This document shows, piece after piece, positions 18,350 through 27,209 of a stretch of 64,000 bases of DNA. The stretch lies in contig NZ_PEGF01000002.1 of assembly GCF_002742635.1 (NCBI RefSeq), forward strand, positions 310,001 through 374,000, read 5' to 3'. The notes beneath the pieces are model-generated. The model was given only the letters and a program-made list of their open reading frames with translations, was not told where the DNA came from and searched no databases. Both the position numbers and the translations under genes were made by a program. Position 1 is the first letter of the stretch. The number at the start of each line of letters is the position of its first letter. Source of the DNA: Caulobacter sp. X (GTDB lineage: Bacteria; Pseudomonadota; Alphaproteobacteria; Caulobacterales; Caulobacteraceae).

Positions 18350-20491
18350 TTACAGCGTCAACACCATCGTTCCGATGCCTGGGTCGGTGCGGCCCGGTCT
18401 GCCCGTTTCGACACGCCCCGCATAGCGCCACAAGCTGTCGGCGTCCTTCGTGTCGGTCAGAGTGAAATCGTACCACAGGTCGCTGGCGGCGAGATGGAGG
18501 CCGATTTCACGCTGTTCGCCGGGCTTCAAGGCGATCGTCTGCTGACGCGGGGCGCCCGAAGCGACAGGATAACGTGGGTCCACGCCAAGGCTGAGCACCG
18601 CCTCGGCCGAGCCGTCATTGCGCAGGTTCAGAAAGACCTTTGCGGCGGCCGGGTCTTCGCGCAGGGCGACCCGGACATAGCCCGTTTTGGACGGACGGCC
18701 GCGGAAATGGCGATAGAAGCCGTCGGGGCCGTGAACGACCAGATCGTAGGCTTCCTTGTCCTTGTGGTTCCAATGCGCCGCCGTGTGGCTTTCGCCGGCG
18801 ACCAGCGTGTAGTGCCAGGGCGGGCTCAGACCGTAGGGGGCATAGTCGTGGATGGTGAAGACCGCGGCGTGACCACCGGTGTTGGCGAGATCGATCAGCA
18901 AATCTTCCCCGTCCGGCCGCAGGTCCGCCCCCAGACGATAGGGCAGAGGTCGCGCCAGTCTTTGCGCGCGAGGCTGCTCGGCGGGGGTCTGGACGGCGGG
19001 GATTTTCAGGGCGGGCTGCTGCGCCGCGTGGGCCAAGCGTTGCGTGTAGTCGTCGGTGGACGGCAGATCGAGGCCCCGCGTGTCCGCGTTCGGCGTCTTG
19101 AAATCGAAGCATGAGGTCAGATCGCCCGACACGGCCCGTCGCCAGTCGGAGATATTCGGCTCCTTCACGCCGAAGCGCTTTTCCAGGAACTTCAAGGTCG
19201 AGGTGTGGTCGAACACCTGAGAGCAGACATAGCCGCCGCGGCTCCAGGGCGAGACGACGATGGCGGGAACGCGGATGCCAAGGCCCAAGGGCTGAAGGCC
19301 TCGGACGCCGGGGTGGGGATGCTTGTCGTAGTCTTTGAACTCGCCGGCCACGCTGACGCCGCTATGGCCGCGCGTCGCGTCGGCGGCGGGCATCGGCGGC
19401 AGCATATGGTCGAACAGGCCGCCCGCTTCGTCGTAGTTGAGGATGAAGACGGTCTTGGAGAAGACGTCTGGATGATCGACCAGGGCTTCGATCAGCTTGG
19501 CGGTTAAGTTCTCGCCGTCCGCCGGCGTCCATTGCGGGTGCTCGGACAGCGCCGCGGCGGTGACGATCCACGACACCTGCGGCAGCCGTCCGGCGGCGAT
19601 ATCGGCGCGGAACGCCTCGACGAGCTGCTTGCCGTCGGACCGGGTGCGGTCCGGCCCCTCCTTATGCTCGGACACCCACGAGCGCCCGCGCCGGTAGAGG
19701 TTGGAGGTCTTGTCGCAGGGGCGGAAGGGCTTGAACACCGACAGGATGTTGTCGCCGAAATTGTCGTATTCCTGATAGACCTTCCAGCTTATCCCCGCCG
19801 CCTCCAGACGCTCGGCGTAGGTCGTCCACTCGTAGGCCTTGATCGGCTTATCCGTGGCCATGTCGGCCGACGGGGTTTCGTCCTCGCCGTAGTTGCTCAT
19901 CACCGGGTCGCCGCCCACGTGACCGCCGCCATTACAGCCTGTCCACAGATGCAGGCGGTTGGGATAGGTCTGGGTCAGGGTCGAGCAGTGATAGGCGTCG
20001 AGGATCGTGAAGGTCGAGGCCAGGGCGTGATAGAAGGGTAGGTCCGTGGCCTTGTAGTAGGTCATCCGGTGCTGCAGCTGGCGTGAAACGCCCCACTGAT
20101 CGAACCGCCCGCCATTGACGATGATCGTCGCGGCGGTGTGTCCCTGATCGGCGCCGTCGACCACATAGGCGTTGGCGGTCTTTGAATCCGCCCAGTAAGG
20201 TTGCACATAGCCGTCCGGGTGCTGATCGCTTGGCTGGCGCCAGACCGTGTGTCCGTTGCGCAGGCGCAAGGGGCGCGGGTCGCCCAGACCGCGCACGCCG
20301 GGGAAGCTGCCGAAATAGTGGTCGAAGGCGCGGTTCTCCTGCATCAGGATCACCACGTGCTCGACGTCCATGATCGTGCCGGTGCGGTTGTTGGCTGGAG
20401 TGGCCATGGCCTTTTCCAGCGTCGCCAGCGTGGCGGCGCTCAGGCCAACGGCGCCCAGCGCCTTGAGGACATGGCGGCGGTCAGCGGTCAT
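18350..20491 (-). CDS. plcN: Phosphocholine-type phospholipase C, Tat-exported
   Basis: This 713-residue protein has a twin-arginine signal (DRRHVLK) and starts after a perfect GGGAGG site. The phosphoesterase domain opens with HVVILMQENRAFDHYFG and includes NYDEAGGLFDHMLPP and GIRVPAIVVSPWSRGG. The last 200 residues contain two copies of the C-terminal repeat of bacterial PC-PLCs (VVHGPDGFYRHFRG marks one). Length and layout match non-haemolytic phospholipase C of Pseudomonas and Burkholderia, which cleaves phosphatidylcholine to diacylglycerol and phosphocholine. A 172-bp gap with strong palindromes separates it from the upstream HD-oxygenase and LysR genes on the same strand, so it probably has its own regulated promoter. 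The symbol is given by family resemblance. Confidence 0.88.
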   Translation of the reverse strand: MTADRRHVLKALGAVGLSAATLATLEKAMATPANNRTGTIMDVEHVVILMQENRAFDHYFGSFPGVRGLGDPRPLRLRNGHTVWRQPSDQHPDGYVQPYWADSKTANAYVVDGADQGHTAATIIVNGGRFDQWGVSRQLQHRMTYYKATDLPFYHALASTFTILDAYHCSTLTQTYPNRLHLWTGCNGGGHVGGDPVMSNYGEDETPSADMATDKPIKAYEWTTYAERLEAAGISWKVYQEYDNFGDNILSVFKPFRPCDKTSNLYRRGRSWVSEHKEGPDRTRSDGKQLVEAFRADIAAGRLPQVSWIVTAAALSEHPQWTPADGENLTAKLIEALVDHPDVFSKTVFILNYDEAGGLFDHMLPPMPAADATRGHSGVSVAGEFKDYDKHPHPGVRGLQPLGLGIRVPAIVVSPWSRGGYVCSQVFDHTSTLKFLEKRFGVKEPNISDWRRAVSGDLTSCFDFKTPNADTRGLDLPSTDDYTQRLAHAAQQPALKIPAVQTPAEQPRAQRLARPLPYRLGADLRPDGEDLLIDLANTGGHAAVFTIHDYAPYGLSPPWHYTLVAGESHTAAHWNHKDKEAYDLVVHGPDGFYRHFRGRPSKTGYVRVALREDPAAAKVFLNLRNDGSAEAVLSLGVDPRYPVASGAPRQQTIALKPGEQREIGLHLAASDLWYDFTLTDTKDADSLWRYAGRVETGRPGRTDPGIGTMVLTL

Positions 20492-20608
20492 GGCGACCTC
20501 CCTCAGCTACGAGTCAGTCACTGAACTCAAGGCGCCGACGACCAGCCATCCTGGCCCTGATCGCAGGCGCCTGGAGGTCATGCCCGCTCCGATGTTCATA
20601 ATGTTGGT

Positions 20609-20647
20609 TTATGATGCTTGGATCATAATTCTAGATCATCATGATCT
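20609..20647 (-). promoter_or_regulatory. Two palindromes upstream of the phospholipase C gene
   Basis: TTATGAT-N6-ATCATAA (20609-20628) and AGATCA-tca-TGATCT (20633-20647) lie back to back in an AT-rich patch 118-156 bases upstream of the phospholipase start. Both contain ATGATnnn/ATCAT half-sites, and the spacing fits LysR-type operators. The LysR regulator encoded 1 kb away is the obvious candidate to bind them. Confidence 0.5.
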
Positions 20648-20663
20648 TGTGACGCTTGGCGGC

Positions 20664-21263
20664 TTAAGCGCTCAGCGCCGTCACGAGGTGGCGCTCAAGG
20701 AATTTTTCGAGGCTGTCAGTGACCGCGTCCTTGTCCTTGGCGAGTTCATCGATCCGGCGCAGGGCGATGGCTTGATCGGCGAAGGGATTTTGCAAGAAGG
20801 CCAGCTGTTCGGCGCTGCTCATCGCGCCGCCTTGCAGCGCGAGAGAGATGCGCGAGTCCTTCGAAAGGGACTCTTGATAGCCTGGCTCCACGCTGCAGAG
20901 GTAGCGCTTGGCGGCGACATGCAGGCGGATGGGTTCGCTGACGGCCTTGGGGAAGCGCGCCGCCGCCCAGTCCGCCCCTAGAGCTTCGTGCAGATCGTCG
21001 ACGCCCTCTTCGGCGGGGGCTTCGCCCAGATCGTGGATCATGTGCCCGACGTCATGCAGCAGGCAGGCGATCACGAGGGGCGACGACAACGCCTGCGCCT
21101 CGGCATGGGCGGCCGACTGAAGGGCGTGCTGAAGTTGGTTGATGCCGTACAGGCCGTAGGGGCGCCGGGCGTTGCCCAGATAGATGTCCTGAATTTCGTT
21201 GCGAAGGACTTCAGCGAGGGGCGGCGTTGTCATAAAAATATCAAATCCATCATGTGATGACAT
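20664..21263 (-). CDS. PhnZ/TmpB-like HD-domain mixed-valence diiron oxygenase
   Basis: This 199-residue protein matches the PhnZ family over its full length. Candidate diiron ligands are all present: His46 (INQLQH), His70-Asp71 and His74 (LLHDVGH), His92 (LHEALGAD), His115 (LHVAAKRY) and Asp172 (RIDEL). Family-specific AAKRY and LQGGAM stretches are also there. PhnZ cleaves the C-P bond of 2-amino-1-hydroxyethylphosphonate to glycine and phosphate; TmpB acts on the trimethylammonio analogue. By my alignment from memory, the PhnZ substrate-binding Tyr24 is kept (Tyr36), but Glu27, which contacts the amine, is replaced by Tyr39. That suggests a different or quaternary-ammonium substrate. The usual hydroxylase partner (PhnY/TmpA) is not in the window. 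A second possible start is at codon 11. It lies 9 bp after the LysR gene. Confidence 0.82.
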   Translation of the reverse strand: MSSHDGFDIFMTTPPLAEVLRNEIQDIYLGNARRPYGLYGINQLQHALQSAAHAEAQALSSPLVIACLLHDVGHMIHDLGEAPAEEGVDDLHEALGADWAAARFPKAVSEPIRLHVAAKRYLCSVEPGYQESLSKDSRISLALQGGAMSSAEQLAFLQNPFADQAIALRRIDELAKDKDAVTDSLEKFLERHLVTALSA

Positions 21264-21272
21264 TCAATATTT

Positions 21273-22202
21273 TTATACTGTATCCTTCCTTAGGCCAGCA
21301 AGGCGAATAAAGGCCGAGACAGCTGGGATTTCCATGTTTTCGCGCAGGGTGACGATGTAGACGCCGCCGGTGCGCGGGAGACCGTGAACGGGCAGGGCCT
21401 TGAGCCGAGCGTCATGGCCTGTCTCGCCGTCCAGAATGCAGCCGAACCCGATGCCGTGGGCGGTCGCTTCCTTGACCGCTTCGCGGCTCTCGACGATGAA
21501 GCCTCGTTCCACGCTGTTGGCGCTTCGGCCCAGCGCGATTTCGGTCAGGGCGCGCGTTACCGAACCCTCCTCCCGCAGGACCAGGGGCAGGCCGCCCAGC
21601 TCGCGGGCGTCGATGTGGTCGCGCTGGGCGAAGGGGTGGTCGATCGGGACCATCAGGTTCAGGGACTGTTCGAACACCAGATGGCAGGCCAGAACCGGAT
21701 CGGGCTCCAGAAGCGAGATGATCGCCACGTCGGCGCGGCATTCCATCACGTCCTGCGTCAGGGAGCGCGTATTGCCCAGCCGGGTGGAGATCTCGATATC
21801 GGGATAGGTGCGCCGAAACTGACTGATCAGTTGCATGGTCGCCGGCGGCGTTGAGAAGCCGATCGACATGCGTCCCCGCTTCAACCCGCTGAAGAGGTTG
21901 GCGGTCATCTCGAAGTCATCGACGCGACTGATGACCAGCCGCGCCCGCGTGTAGAGCTCGCGCCCAGCGTCGGTCAGGTTCTGGTTCTGGGTGCGCCGGT
22001 TCAGCAGCCGAACGCCGCAGATCTGCTCCAGCGCGTTGATCTGATTGGAGATGTTGGGCTGAGAAACGCCCAGCACCGCGGCCGCGCGCGAGAAGGAGCC
22101 TTGATCGACGACGGTGACGAAGGCCTTCAGGGCCCCGATCGACAGGCTGCCGGTCTCACGGCGACGGCTACGCTCGACGCCATCCTCGGGCGAAACGGCC
22201 AT
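21273..22202 (-). CDS. LysR-family transcriptional regulator
   Basis: The ATG at 22202 has a GAAGAGAGA ribosome site; a TTG 39 bases upstream would only add a short tail. The protein has about 309 residues. The N-terminal winged helix-turn-helix includes SIGALKAFVTVVDQGSFSRAA and VLGVSQPNISNQI (about residues 20-60). A linker helix and a two-lobed effector-binding domain follow. Because it is just upstream of the HD oxygenase and on the same strand, the two are probably one transcription unit. This arrangement of a LysR gene with PhnZ/TmpB-type oxygenases is known from phosphonate-degradation loci. The inducer is probably the phosphonate or a related organophosphorus compound (inference). Confidence 0.88.
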   Translation of the reverse strand: MAVSPEDGVERSRRRETGSLSIGALKAFVTVVDQGSFSRAAAVLGVSQPNISNQINALEQICGVRLLNRRTQNQNLTDAGRELYTRARLVISRVDDFEMTANLFSGLKRGRMSIGFSTPPATMQLISQFRRTYPDIEISTRLGNTRSLTQDVMECRADVAIISLLEPDPVLACHLVFEQSLNLMVPIDHPFAQRDHIDARELGGLPLVLREEGSVTRALTEIALGRSANSVERGFIVESREAVKEATAHGIGFGCILDGETGHDARLKALPVHGLPRTGGVYIVTLRENMEIPAVSAFIRLAGLRKDTV

Positions 22203-22308
22203 GATTCTCTCTTCGATAGGTGACAGGTCCGGACCATACAAATCGGGACCGGAAACTCAAACAGACCTCGCCGCGAGCGGCAGTCACCGGCCTCGCGGCC
22301 AAAGAAAA

Positions 22309-22334
22309 GCCCTTCCGGCGCGAGCCGGAAGGGC
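22309..22334 (-). terminator. Rho-independent terminator after TBDR
   Basis: GCCCTTCCGGC-gcga-GCCGGAAGGGC is a perfect 11-bp stem with a tetraloop. On the minus strand it is followed by a TTTTCTTT tract. It lies 22 bp past the TBDR stop and before the LysR gene, so TBDR and LysR are probably separate transcription units. Confidence 0.9.
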
Positions 22335-22355
22335 AATGAAGAAGATCGGGCCGGA

Positions 22356-25196
22356 TTAGTAAGAATAGGCGACCCGCAGGATGAAATTGCGGCCCGGCTC
22401 CATATAGTCCTTCTGATAGGTCGGGTTCTTGCCCTTGGTCGTGTAGTAACGGTGGCCGTCCAGGATGTTCTGCACGTCGAAATCCACCGTCAGGCCGTGA
22501 CGAATGTTGTAGCGGGTATGCAGGTCAAGGGACTTGTTGGGTTGCACCCATTTGTCGACCGCGTTGTCGCGCGTGTCTTCGATATAGGCGCCTTGGTACT
22601 GATAGCTGAGTTTGGCCTCGATGCCGTACTTCTGATAGGTCAACGCGGTGTTGTAGATCAGGTCCGGCGCCTGCAGGAACGAGATCGGGTGGCCGCGACG
22701 ATAGGCCAGGCCCGTTTCAGCCTCGGACGTCTGGGAGGTGATGTTGGCTTCGACGCCGAAGCCGTCGAACGGCGCCGAGAGCCCCTGGAACGACTTGATC
22801 AGGTTCAGCTCCACGCCGGTAAGGGTCGCCTTCTCGCCGTTCTGCGGTTGGGTGATGGTGATGGAGCCTTCCTTGGTGTCGGCGTTGACCGACCGCCCGT
22901 TGGTGAAGATGAAGTTCTTCATTTTCTTGTGGAAGACGCCGATCGACACCACGCTGGAACGATCCGGATACCATTCGGCCGACACGTCGAAATTGACCGA
23001 CTCGCCGGGCTTGAGGTCCGGATTGCCGCGGCTGATGGCGATGATCTCCTTGGTCGCCGGATCGCGGGTCACGCTTTCGCCTCGCGAGATGTTCGAATAT
23101 TCCGGACGCGAGAAGCTGGTCCAGATCGCGCCGCGATAGACCAGGGTTTCACCCTGGCGGTAGACGGCGGTGATGCTGGGCAGGACGTTGGTGTAGTCCC
23201 GGTTCGTCTTGCCGAAGCCCGACGTCGTCGCGTCGCTGATCCATGTGGTGGTCTCCACCTTGGTGTGTTCGACGCGGGCGCCCCCGACGACCTCGAGGCT
23301 CCCCGACCGGAGGTGGGCCAGGGCGTAGCCGGCGTAGATGGTCTCCGAGCCTTTCTTGTCGTCCTTGTTCAGGTCCGCGGTCGAGTAGGTCACCGGGTTG
23401 GCGGCGCGGGCGGCGTTGACCGCGGCGATCACCCGATCACGGCTCAGGATCGAGCCGTAATAGTAGCGGTCCTTGAAGAAGCCATCGACCTGACGCTCGA
23501 CCAGGCCGGAGGCCGCCAGCGACTTGCCGGCCAGCGGCGTGCCCGAAAGGTCGCCTTCCCAGATCGGGGTGGCGTCGTACTCGCGCTCCGACTTCAGATA
23601 CTTGAAGCCGCCCTTGACGTAGTCGAACAGGCCGCTGACCTCATAACGCGCGTCGAACTTCAGCGCGGTGCGGGCGTCCGACTGCTTGTCCTTGTTCATC
23701 GACGCGCCGTCGAACGGCAGCAGGTCGTCGCGATGATCGACATTGGCCGCGTAGGCCGGAAGCTGCGCCATGGGGAAGCGCGGATCGGCCGACGACCACA
23801 GGATGCCGGTCGAGGTGAACATCGGATCGGTCGAGCACTTATCGCAGTTGTAGCCAATGCCGTAGTACAGCGGCGTTCCCTTCTCGCCGTAGGAGTAGCT
23901 CAGGTCGTAGTCCAGAGTCAGCCGATCGAAGCGGCTCTGGCCGCCGGCGTTGATCGTGTAGAGCGACGACTCCTGGTCCTGGGACTCGTGGGTGCGGGCG
24001 AACTGGAACGCTTGGGGGTTCCAAACGCCCGAACGGCCGAACAGCGACCAGTAGGAGTTGCCCGACTTGCGGTCGGCGTCGGTGATCAGGCCATCCTTGT
24101 CCGTGTCGACGATCTGGCCGACGGTGTAGCCATAGATATTGCCCTTCACCGGATCGCGGCCGGTGATCATCTGCTCCGGCTGGCGTAGAGTGGTGTCTTC
24201 CGGATTGACCTGCGTCAGGCGCTTGGTCGGACGGCTGCGGAAGTCGGTGTAGTCGTTGGTGCCGGTGCGGTTCAGCTTGGCGTACTGACCGCGCACATAG
24301 AAGTTGTGCTGATCGGTCTGATAGTCGACCGAGAAGTTGCCGCCAAAACGCTCCTGTTCGCCGCGACGGAAATCCAGGTCGATGCCCGGCAGATACATCG
24401 AGCGGCTGTCGATCGGCTCGATCGAGTCCTTCCGCCAGCGGTAGGGCTCCCACTCACCGTCGTTCTCGGACTCTTCGTTGGTGTAGTGGCTCTTGCCGTA
24501 ATAGACCGAGCCGAACAGGCCAAAGCGACCGTCGCCGAACTTGCGCGCCGCGTCGATCTGAATCTGGCCGCTGCCAGCCGGCTCGTCCTGCTTCTGGGCG
24601 CGGTCATTGAGGCCGTACGAGGCGAAGACGCGCAGGGTGGGCTTGCGGAAGTCGAAGGCGGTCGGGGTGACGAAGTTGACCGAACCGCCGATCGCGTCGC
24701 CGTCGAGATCCGGCGTCAGGGTCTTGTTGACCGAGATCGCCTTCAGGCCGTTGGGCGGCAGGACCGTCATCGACATCTTGCGCGAGCCGGAGTCCGTCAG
24801 CGCCACGCGGACGCCGTTGATCGAATAGGCGTTATAGGTGCTGGCTAGGCCGCGGATGGAGACGTATTCGCCTTCGCCGGTCTCCTGGTTGACGACGACA
24901 TTGACGCCGGGAATACGGGCCAGGGCGTCGGCCACGTTCGCGTCGGGCAGCTTGCCCAGATCGTCGGCGGAAATGACGTTGACGACGCCGGTGGCCTTTT
25001 TCTGTTCCTCGATCGAGTTTGCGGTCGACAGACGCTGACCGGTGATAACGACTTCGCTGACGGCGTCGTCGGTCGCTGGCTTGGCCTGGTTCTGATTATT
25101 CGCCGACTGAGCGTGAGCGGCTGAAACGAAGGCGAGCGCGAATAGGCTTGCTCCGGTCAGGGCCGCGAGCTTGAAGCGCGATGGCGGGCTGAACAT
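22356..25196 (-). CDS. TonB-dependent receptor, large (946 aa)
   Basis: A CGGAGTTACTC site precedes the ATG. The signal peptide ends AHAQ and is followed by a low-complexity Gln/Asn linker, then a TonB-box region (SEVVITGQR). The plug has ISADDLGKLPDANVADALARIPGV and the VSIRGLASTYNAYSINGVR block, with DLDGDAIGGSVNFVTPTAFD closing it. The barrel ends ILRVAYSY with the expected terminal aromatic. This plug class is typical of the large Caulobacter/Xanthomonas receptors assigned to complex nutrients rather than siderophores. It is upstream of the LysR-HD oxygenase-phospholipase group on the same strand, which suggests a phospholipid- or phosphonate-derived ligand, but a strong terminator intervenes. 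The substrate remains a guess. Confidence 0.88.
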   Translation of the reverse strand: MFSPPSRFKLAALTGASLFALAFVSAAHAQSANNQNQAKPATDDAVSEVVITGQRLSTANSIEEQKKATGVVNVISADDLGKLPDANVADALARIPGVNVVVNQETGEGEYVSIRGLASTYNAYSINGVRVALTDSGSRKMSMTVLPPNGLKAISVNKTLTPDLDGDAIGGSVNFVTPTAFDFRKPTLRVFASYGLNDRAQKQDEPAGSGQIQIDAARKFGDGRFGLFGSVYYGKSHYTNEESENDGEWEPYRWRKDSIEPIDSRSMYLPGIDLDFRRGEQERFGGNFSVDYQTDQHNFYVRGQYAKLNRTGTNDYTDFRSRPTKRLTQVNPEDTTLRQPEQMITGRDPVKGNIYGYTVGQIVDTDKDGLITDADRKSGNSYWSLFGRSGVWNPQAFQFARTHESQDQESSLYTINAGGQSRFDRLTLDYDLSYSYGEKGTPLYYGIGYNCDKCSTDPMFTSTGILWSSADPRFPMAQLPAYAANVDHRDDLLPFDGASMNKDKQSDARTALKFDARYEVSGLFDYVKGGFKYLKSEREYDATPIWEGDLSGTPLAGKSLAASGLVERQVDGFFKDRYYYGSILSRDRVIAAVNAARAANPVTYSTADLNKDDKKGSETIYAGYALAHLRSGSLEVVGGARVEHTKVETTTWISDATTSGFGKTNRDYTNVLPSITAVYRQGETLVYRGAIWTSFSRPEYSNISRGESVTRDPATKEIIAISRGNPDLKPGESVNFDVSAEWYPDRSSVVSIGVFHKKMKNFIFTNGRSVNADTKEGSITITQPQNGEKATLTGVELNLIKSFQGLSAPFDGFGVEANITSQTSEAETGLAYRRGHPISFLQAPDLIYNTALTYQKYGIEAKLSYQYQGAYIEDTRDNAVDKWVQPNKSLDLHTRYNIRHGLTVDFDVQNILDGHRYYTTKGKNPTYQKDYMEPGRNFILRVAYSY

Positions 25197-25758
25197 GAGT
25201 AACTCCGTTTGATGTGTCCCGACGCTCGCCCAGGCGCGCGCCGTCCCCTCCCGCCGGCGAGCGCCTACGGGGTAACGACCTGAAGGCCCGGTAAGGAGGC
25301 CGTTCAGGGAGAGATGTGCGAGGCTGGGTCCCGTCCGCGATGCGCCGTTCGTGAAGCCCCCTTACGAACGGAATATCAGAAATACAAATGAGACCTGATG
25401 TTCTATACGATTGAAGTATGACGCCTTGTTGACGGTGGGGAGATCCACATTCCGGCTTTTGGGTTCCGGGGCGTCTGCCGCTTGTGGGGGCGAGGGGCGA
25501 GTGAAGCCGATACCGTTCAAGCGCCTCCGGGGGCGCTGGGCGAGACCCTCCGGGCGGCCAGGTTCCGCTTCCGCCTGGTCATGCGCGTCCGCGACATCCA
25601 GAACTGCGGCTGAGTGCGGCTGATGCGCCCCATAGGATCGACCCGCAGCTTCCAGGTCGCCGCTAGAAGCGAAGGCCGCGTTTCTGGAGTCGCGTCGACA
25701 CCGCCTCACGGCGCATCCGCACCGCTCGTTTTTAAGCGGACGAAGATCCGTAACCCAT
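25197..25758. promoter_or_regulatory. Intergenic region upstream of TBDR with inverted repeat
   Basis: These 562 bases hold no convincing gene; a 115-codon minus-strand open frame has no ribosome site and no protein-like composition. CCGTTCGT-N11-ACGAACGG (25345-25371) is a perfect 8-bp inverted repeat about 150 bases upstream of the TBDR start. It is flanked by an AT-rich stretch (25371-25430) that probably contains the TBDR promoter. The rest (25431-25758) separates the 3' end of the double-TetR gene and shows nothing I can name. Confidence 0.4.
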
Positions 25759-27054
25759 CTAGCTGATGGCCAAGCCTTGAGCGTGGCGCGGCGATAGGCG
25801 TCCTAGCACGCCCGCCGCGATACGCTCGAACAAGGCCGCGCGGCCGGCGGCGGGATCCTCGTCACCGGCGCAGGCAAACCAGATCGCCGACAACAGGCGG
25901 GCCAACACGCTGGCGTGCAGCGGCAGGTCGTCGGCCGAGAGCGCGAACACCCGGCCCATGCTGTCGCGCAGGGTGCCGCCATAAGAAAATCGGATGACGG
26001 CGCCGGCGGCGGCCAATTCCTGTCGCCGGATCGACGCCAGGAAGAGGCGTCGGCGGCGGATGACGGGAGGGGATGGCAGTTCCGAGGTCACGTGCGGTCG
26101 AAGCGCCGCGATCCAGGCGTCGGGGGCCAGTATGGCCTCTATCGACGGCGGCGCGTCGGCTTGGGCGGCCGCCTCGTCTGTCATGGCCTGGACCTGGCCG
26201 CGGATGGCGCCGGCCACGAGATCCTCGACGGAGCGGAAGTGGTGGGTCACCGAGCCTGTCGTGACGCCGGCGCGCGCGGCGACGGCGCGGTGGGTCAGGC
26301 CGACGAGGCCTGTGTCTTCGACGACCTCGGCGGCGGCCTTGGCGATGCGCATGGCGGCCGGCGGCACCGAGCCGTAGGGGCGGGTCCCGGCCGTGCGTTC
26401 AGCCAGCGGCGTTGCCCCCCGCGCGGCGCGGTCCGGCGCGCCCAGCCAAGTGGCTGCGAAGTGCTCGACCATTTCGATCAGCGCGGCGGTCTCCAGGGCG
26501 GGCGACCAGGCCGAAAGACTGTACAGCGCCTCGTACTCGAAGAACGCGTGCAGCATGCGGCCATCGATGGCGGGCAGGCCAAACCCCGCTGCCGTCTGCA
26601 GCCAGAAGTCGCGCCACAGCCGCGTCCAGGCCGCCGCCGGGCCTTCGCCTGGCGCGGCCGCCGCGGCCTCCTGGTAGGTCAGCGCCAAACGACGCCCGCC
26701 GCCGGCCCAGGCCTGGATGACGTGCAGCAGGGCCAGAGCCGCGCCGTCGGGCGAGCGGGGCAGGGCGGCGATCTCGCGCGCGCGGTCCTGCTGCCAGGCG
26801 CGGGTCTCTTCGACGCCTTGCTCGAAGACTGTCAGTAACAATCGTTCTAAATTGCCGAAGTTGTAATTGATGGCGCTGGCCGCGGTCGCCGCCTTGGCGG
26901 CGATCGCGCGGGCCGAGGCGGCGGCGATTCCGCCGCTCGCGATCAGGCTCGCGCCGGCCGCGATCAGCCTTTGGCGCGTATTGTCCTTGGCTAGCGGGGC
27001 TTTTGCCGAGGTTGGTGGCGCGGAGGTTGCGGCAGGGGGCGGGCGGGCGACCAT
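25759..27054 (-). CDS. Double-domain TetR-family regulator (second copy of the type)
   Basis: Like the protein at 11.2 kb this is 431 residues with two TetR units. The first helix-turn-helix lies at about residues 27-75 (AASARAIAAKAATAASAINYNF) and is unusually Ala-rich. The second lies at about 225-275 (GLTHRAVAARAGVTTGSVTHHF) and looks canonical. An Ala/Pro/Thr-rich tail precedes the first domain. It is divergent from a TBDR followed by an exported PTP-type phosphatase, with 155 bp between the starts. The degenerate first recognition helix may mean that mainly the second unit contacts DNA. Shared length and context with the first protein imply common ancestry of the whole cassette. Confidence 0.84.
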   Translation of the reverse strand: MVARPPPAATSAPPTSAKAPLAKDNTRQRLIAAGASLIASGGIAAASARAIAAKAATAASAINYNFGNLERLLLTVFEQGVEETRAWQQDRAREIAALPRSPDGAALALLHVIQAWAGGGRRLALTYQEAAAAAPGEGPAAAWTRLWRDFWLQTAAGFGLPAIDGRMLHAFFEYEALYSLSAWSPALETAALIEMVEHFAATWLGAPDRAARGATPLAERTAGTRPYGSVPPAAMRIAKAAAEVVEDTGLVGLTHRAVAARAGVTTGSVTHHFRSVEDLVAGAIRGQVQAMTDEAAAQADAPPSIEAILAPDAWIAALRPHVTSELPSPPVIRRRRLFLASIRRQELAAAGAVIRFSYGGTLRDSMGRVFALSADDLPLHASVLARLLSAIWFACAGDEDPAAGRAALFERIAAGVLGRLSPRHAQGLAIS

Positions 27055-27096
27055 GGGTCATATTCCCTGCCCGGATGAGCCGCGCAAGTCCACGCC

Positions 27097-27110
27097 TCGC
27101 CGAACGGCGA
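27097..27110. promoter_or_regulatory. Candidate operator between double-TetR gene and TBDR
   Basis: TCGCCG-AA-CGGCGA is a perfect 6-bp inverted repeat in the 155-bp divergent gap, 43 bases from the regulator start and 100 from the TBDR start. It is a candidate autoregulatory site for the divergent TetR-type protein; no experimental motif is known to me. Confidence 0.35.
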
Positions 27111-27209
27111 CCTTCGTGGAACTGAAACATAACATTCGTACTAGGTTCACGCTCCACGCCTAGATGCGCCCCGAGCCTGGCGGTCGGTCGGGGAACAAAG
27201 GGGATTCAC

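Noticed and set aside
18350..20491. Considered an acid phosphatase rather than phospholipase C
   Set aside because: The 713-residue length and two C-terminal repeats match PC-PLC, unlike the shorter protein at 54.1-55.8 kb.
25362..25709. 115-codon minus-strand frame in the intergenic region before the large TBDR
   Set aside because: No ribosome site, Arg/Ala/Pro-rich, and it overlaps the inverted repeat and AT-rich promoter region.
27115..27145. CATAACAT-like sequence near the double-TetR/TBDR promoter as a sixth Zur-type box
   Set aside because: Only one half-site matches; the partner half is absent.
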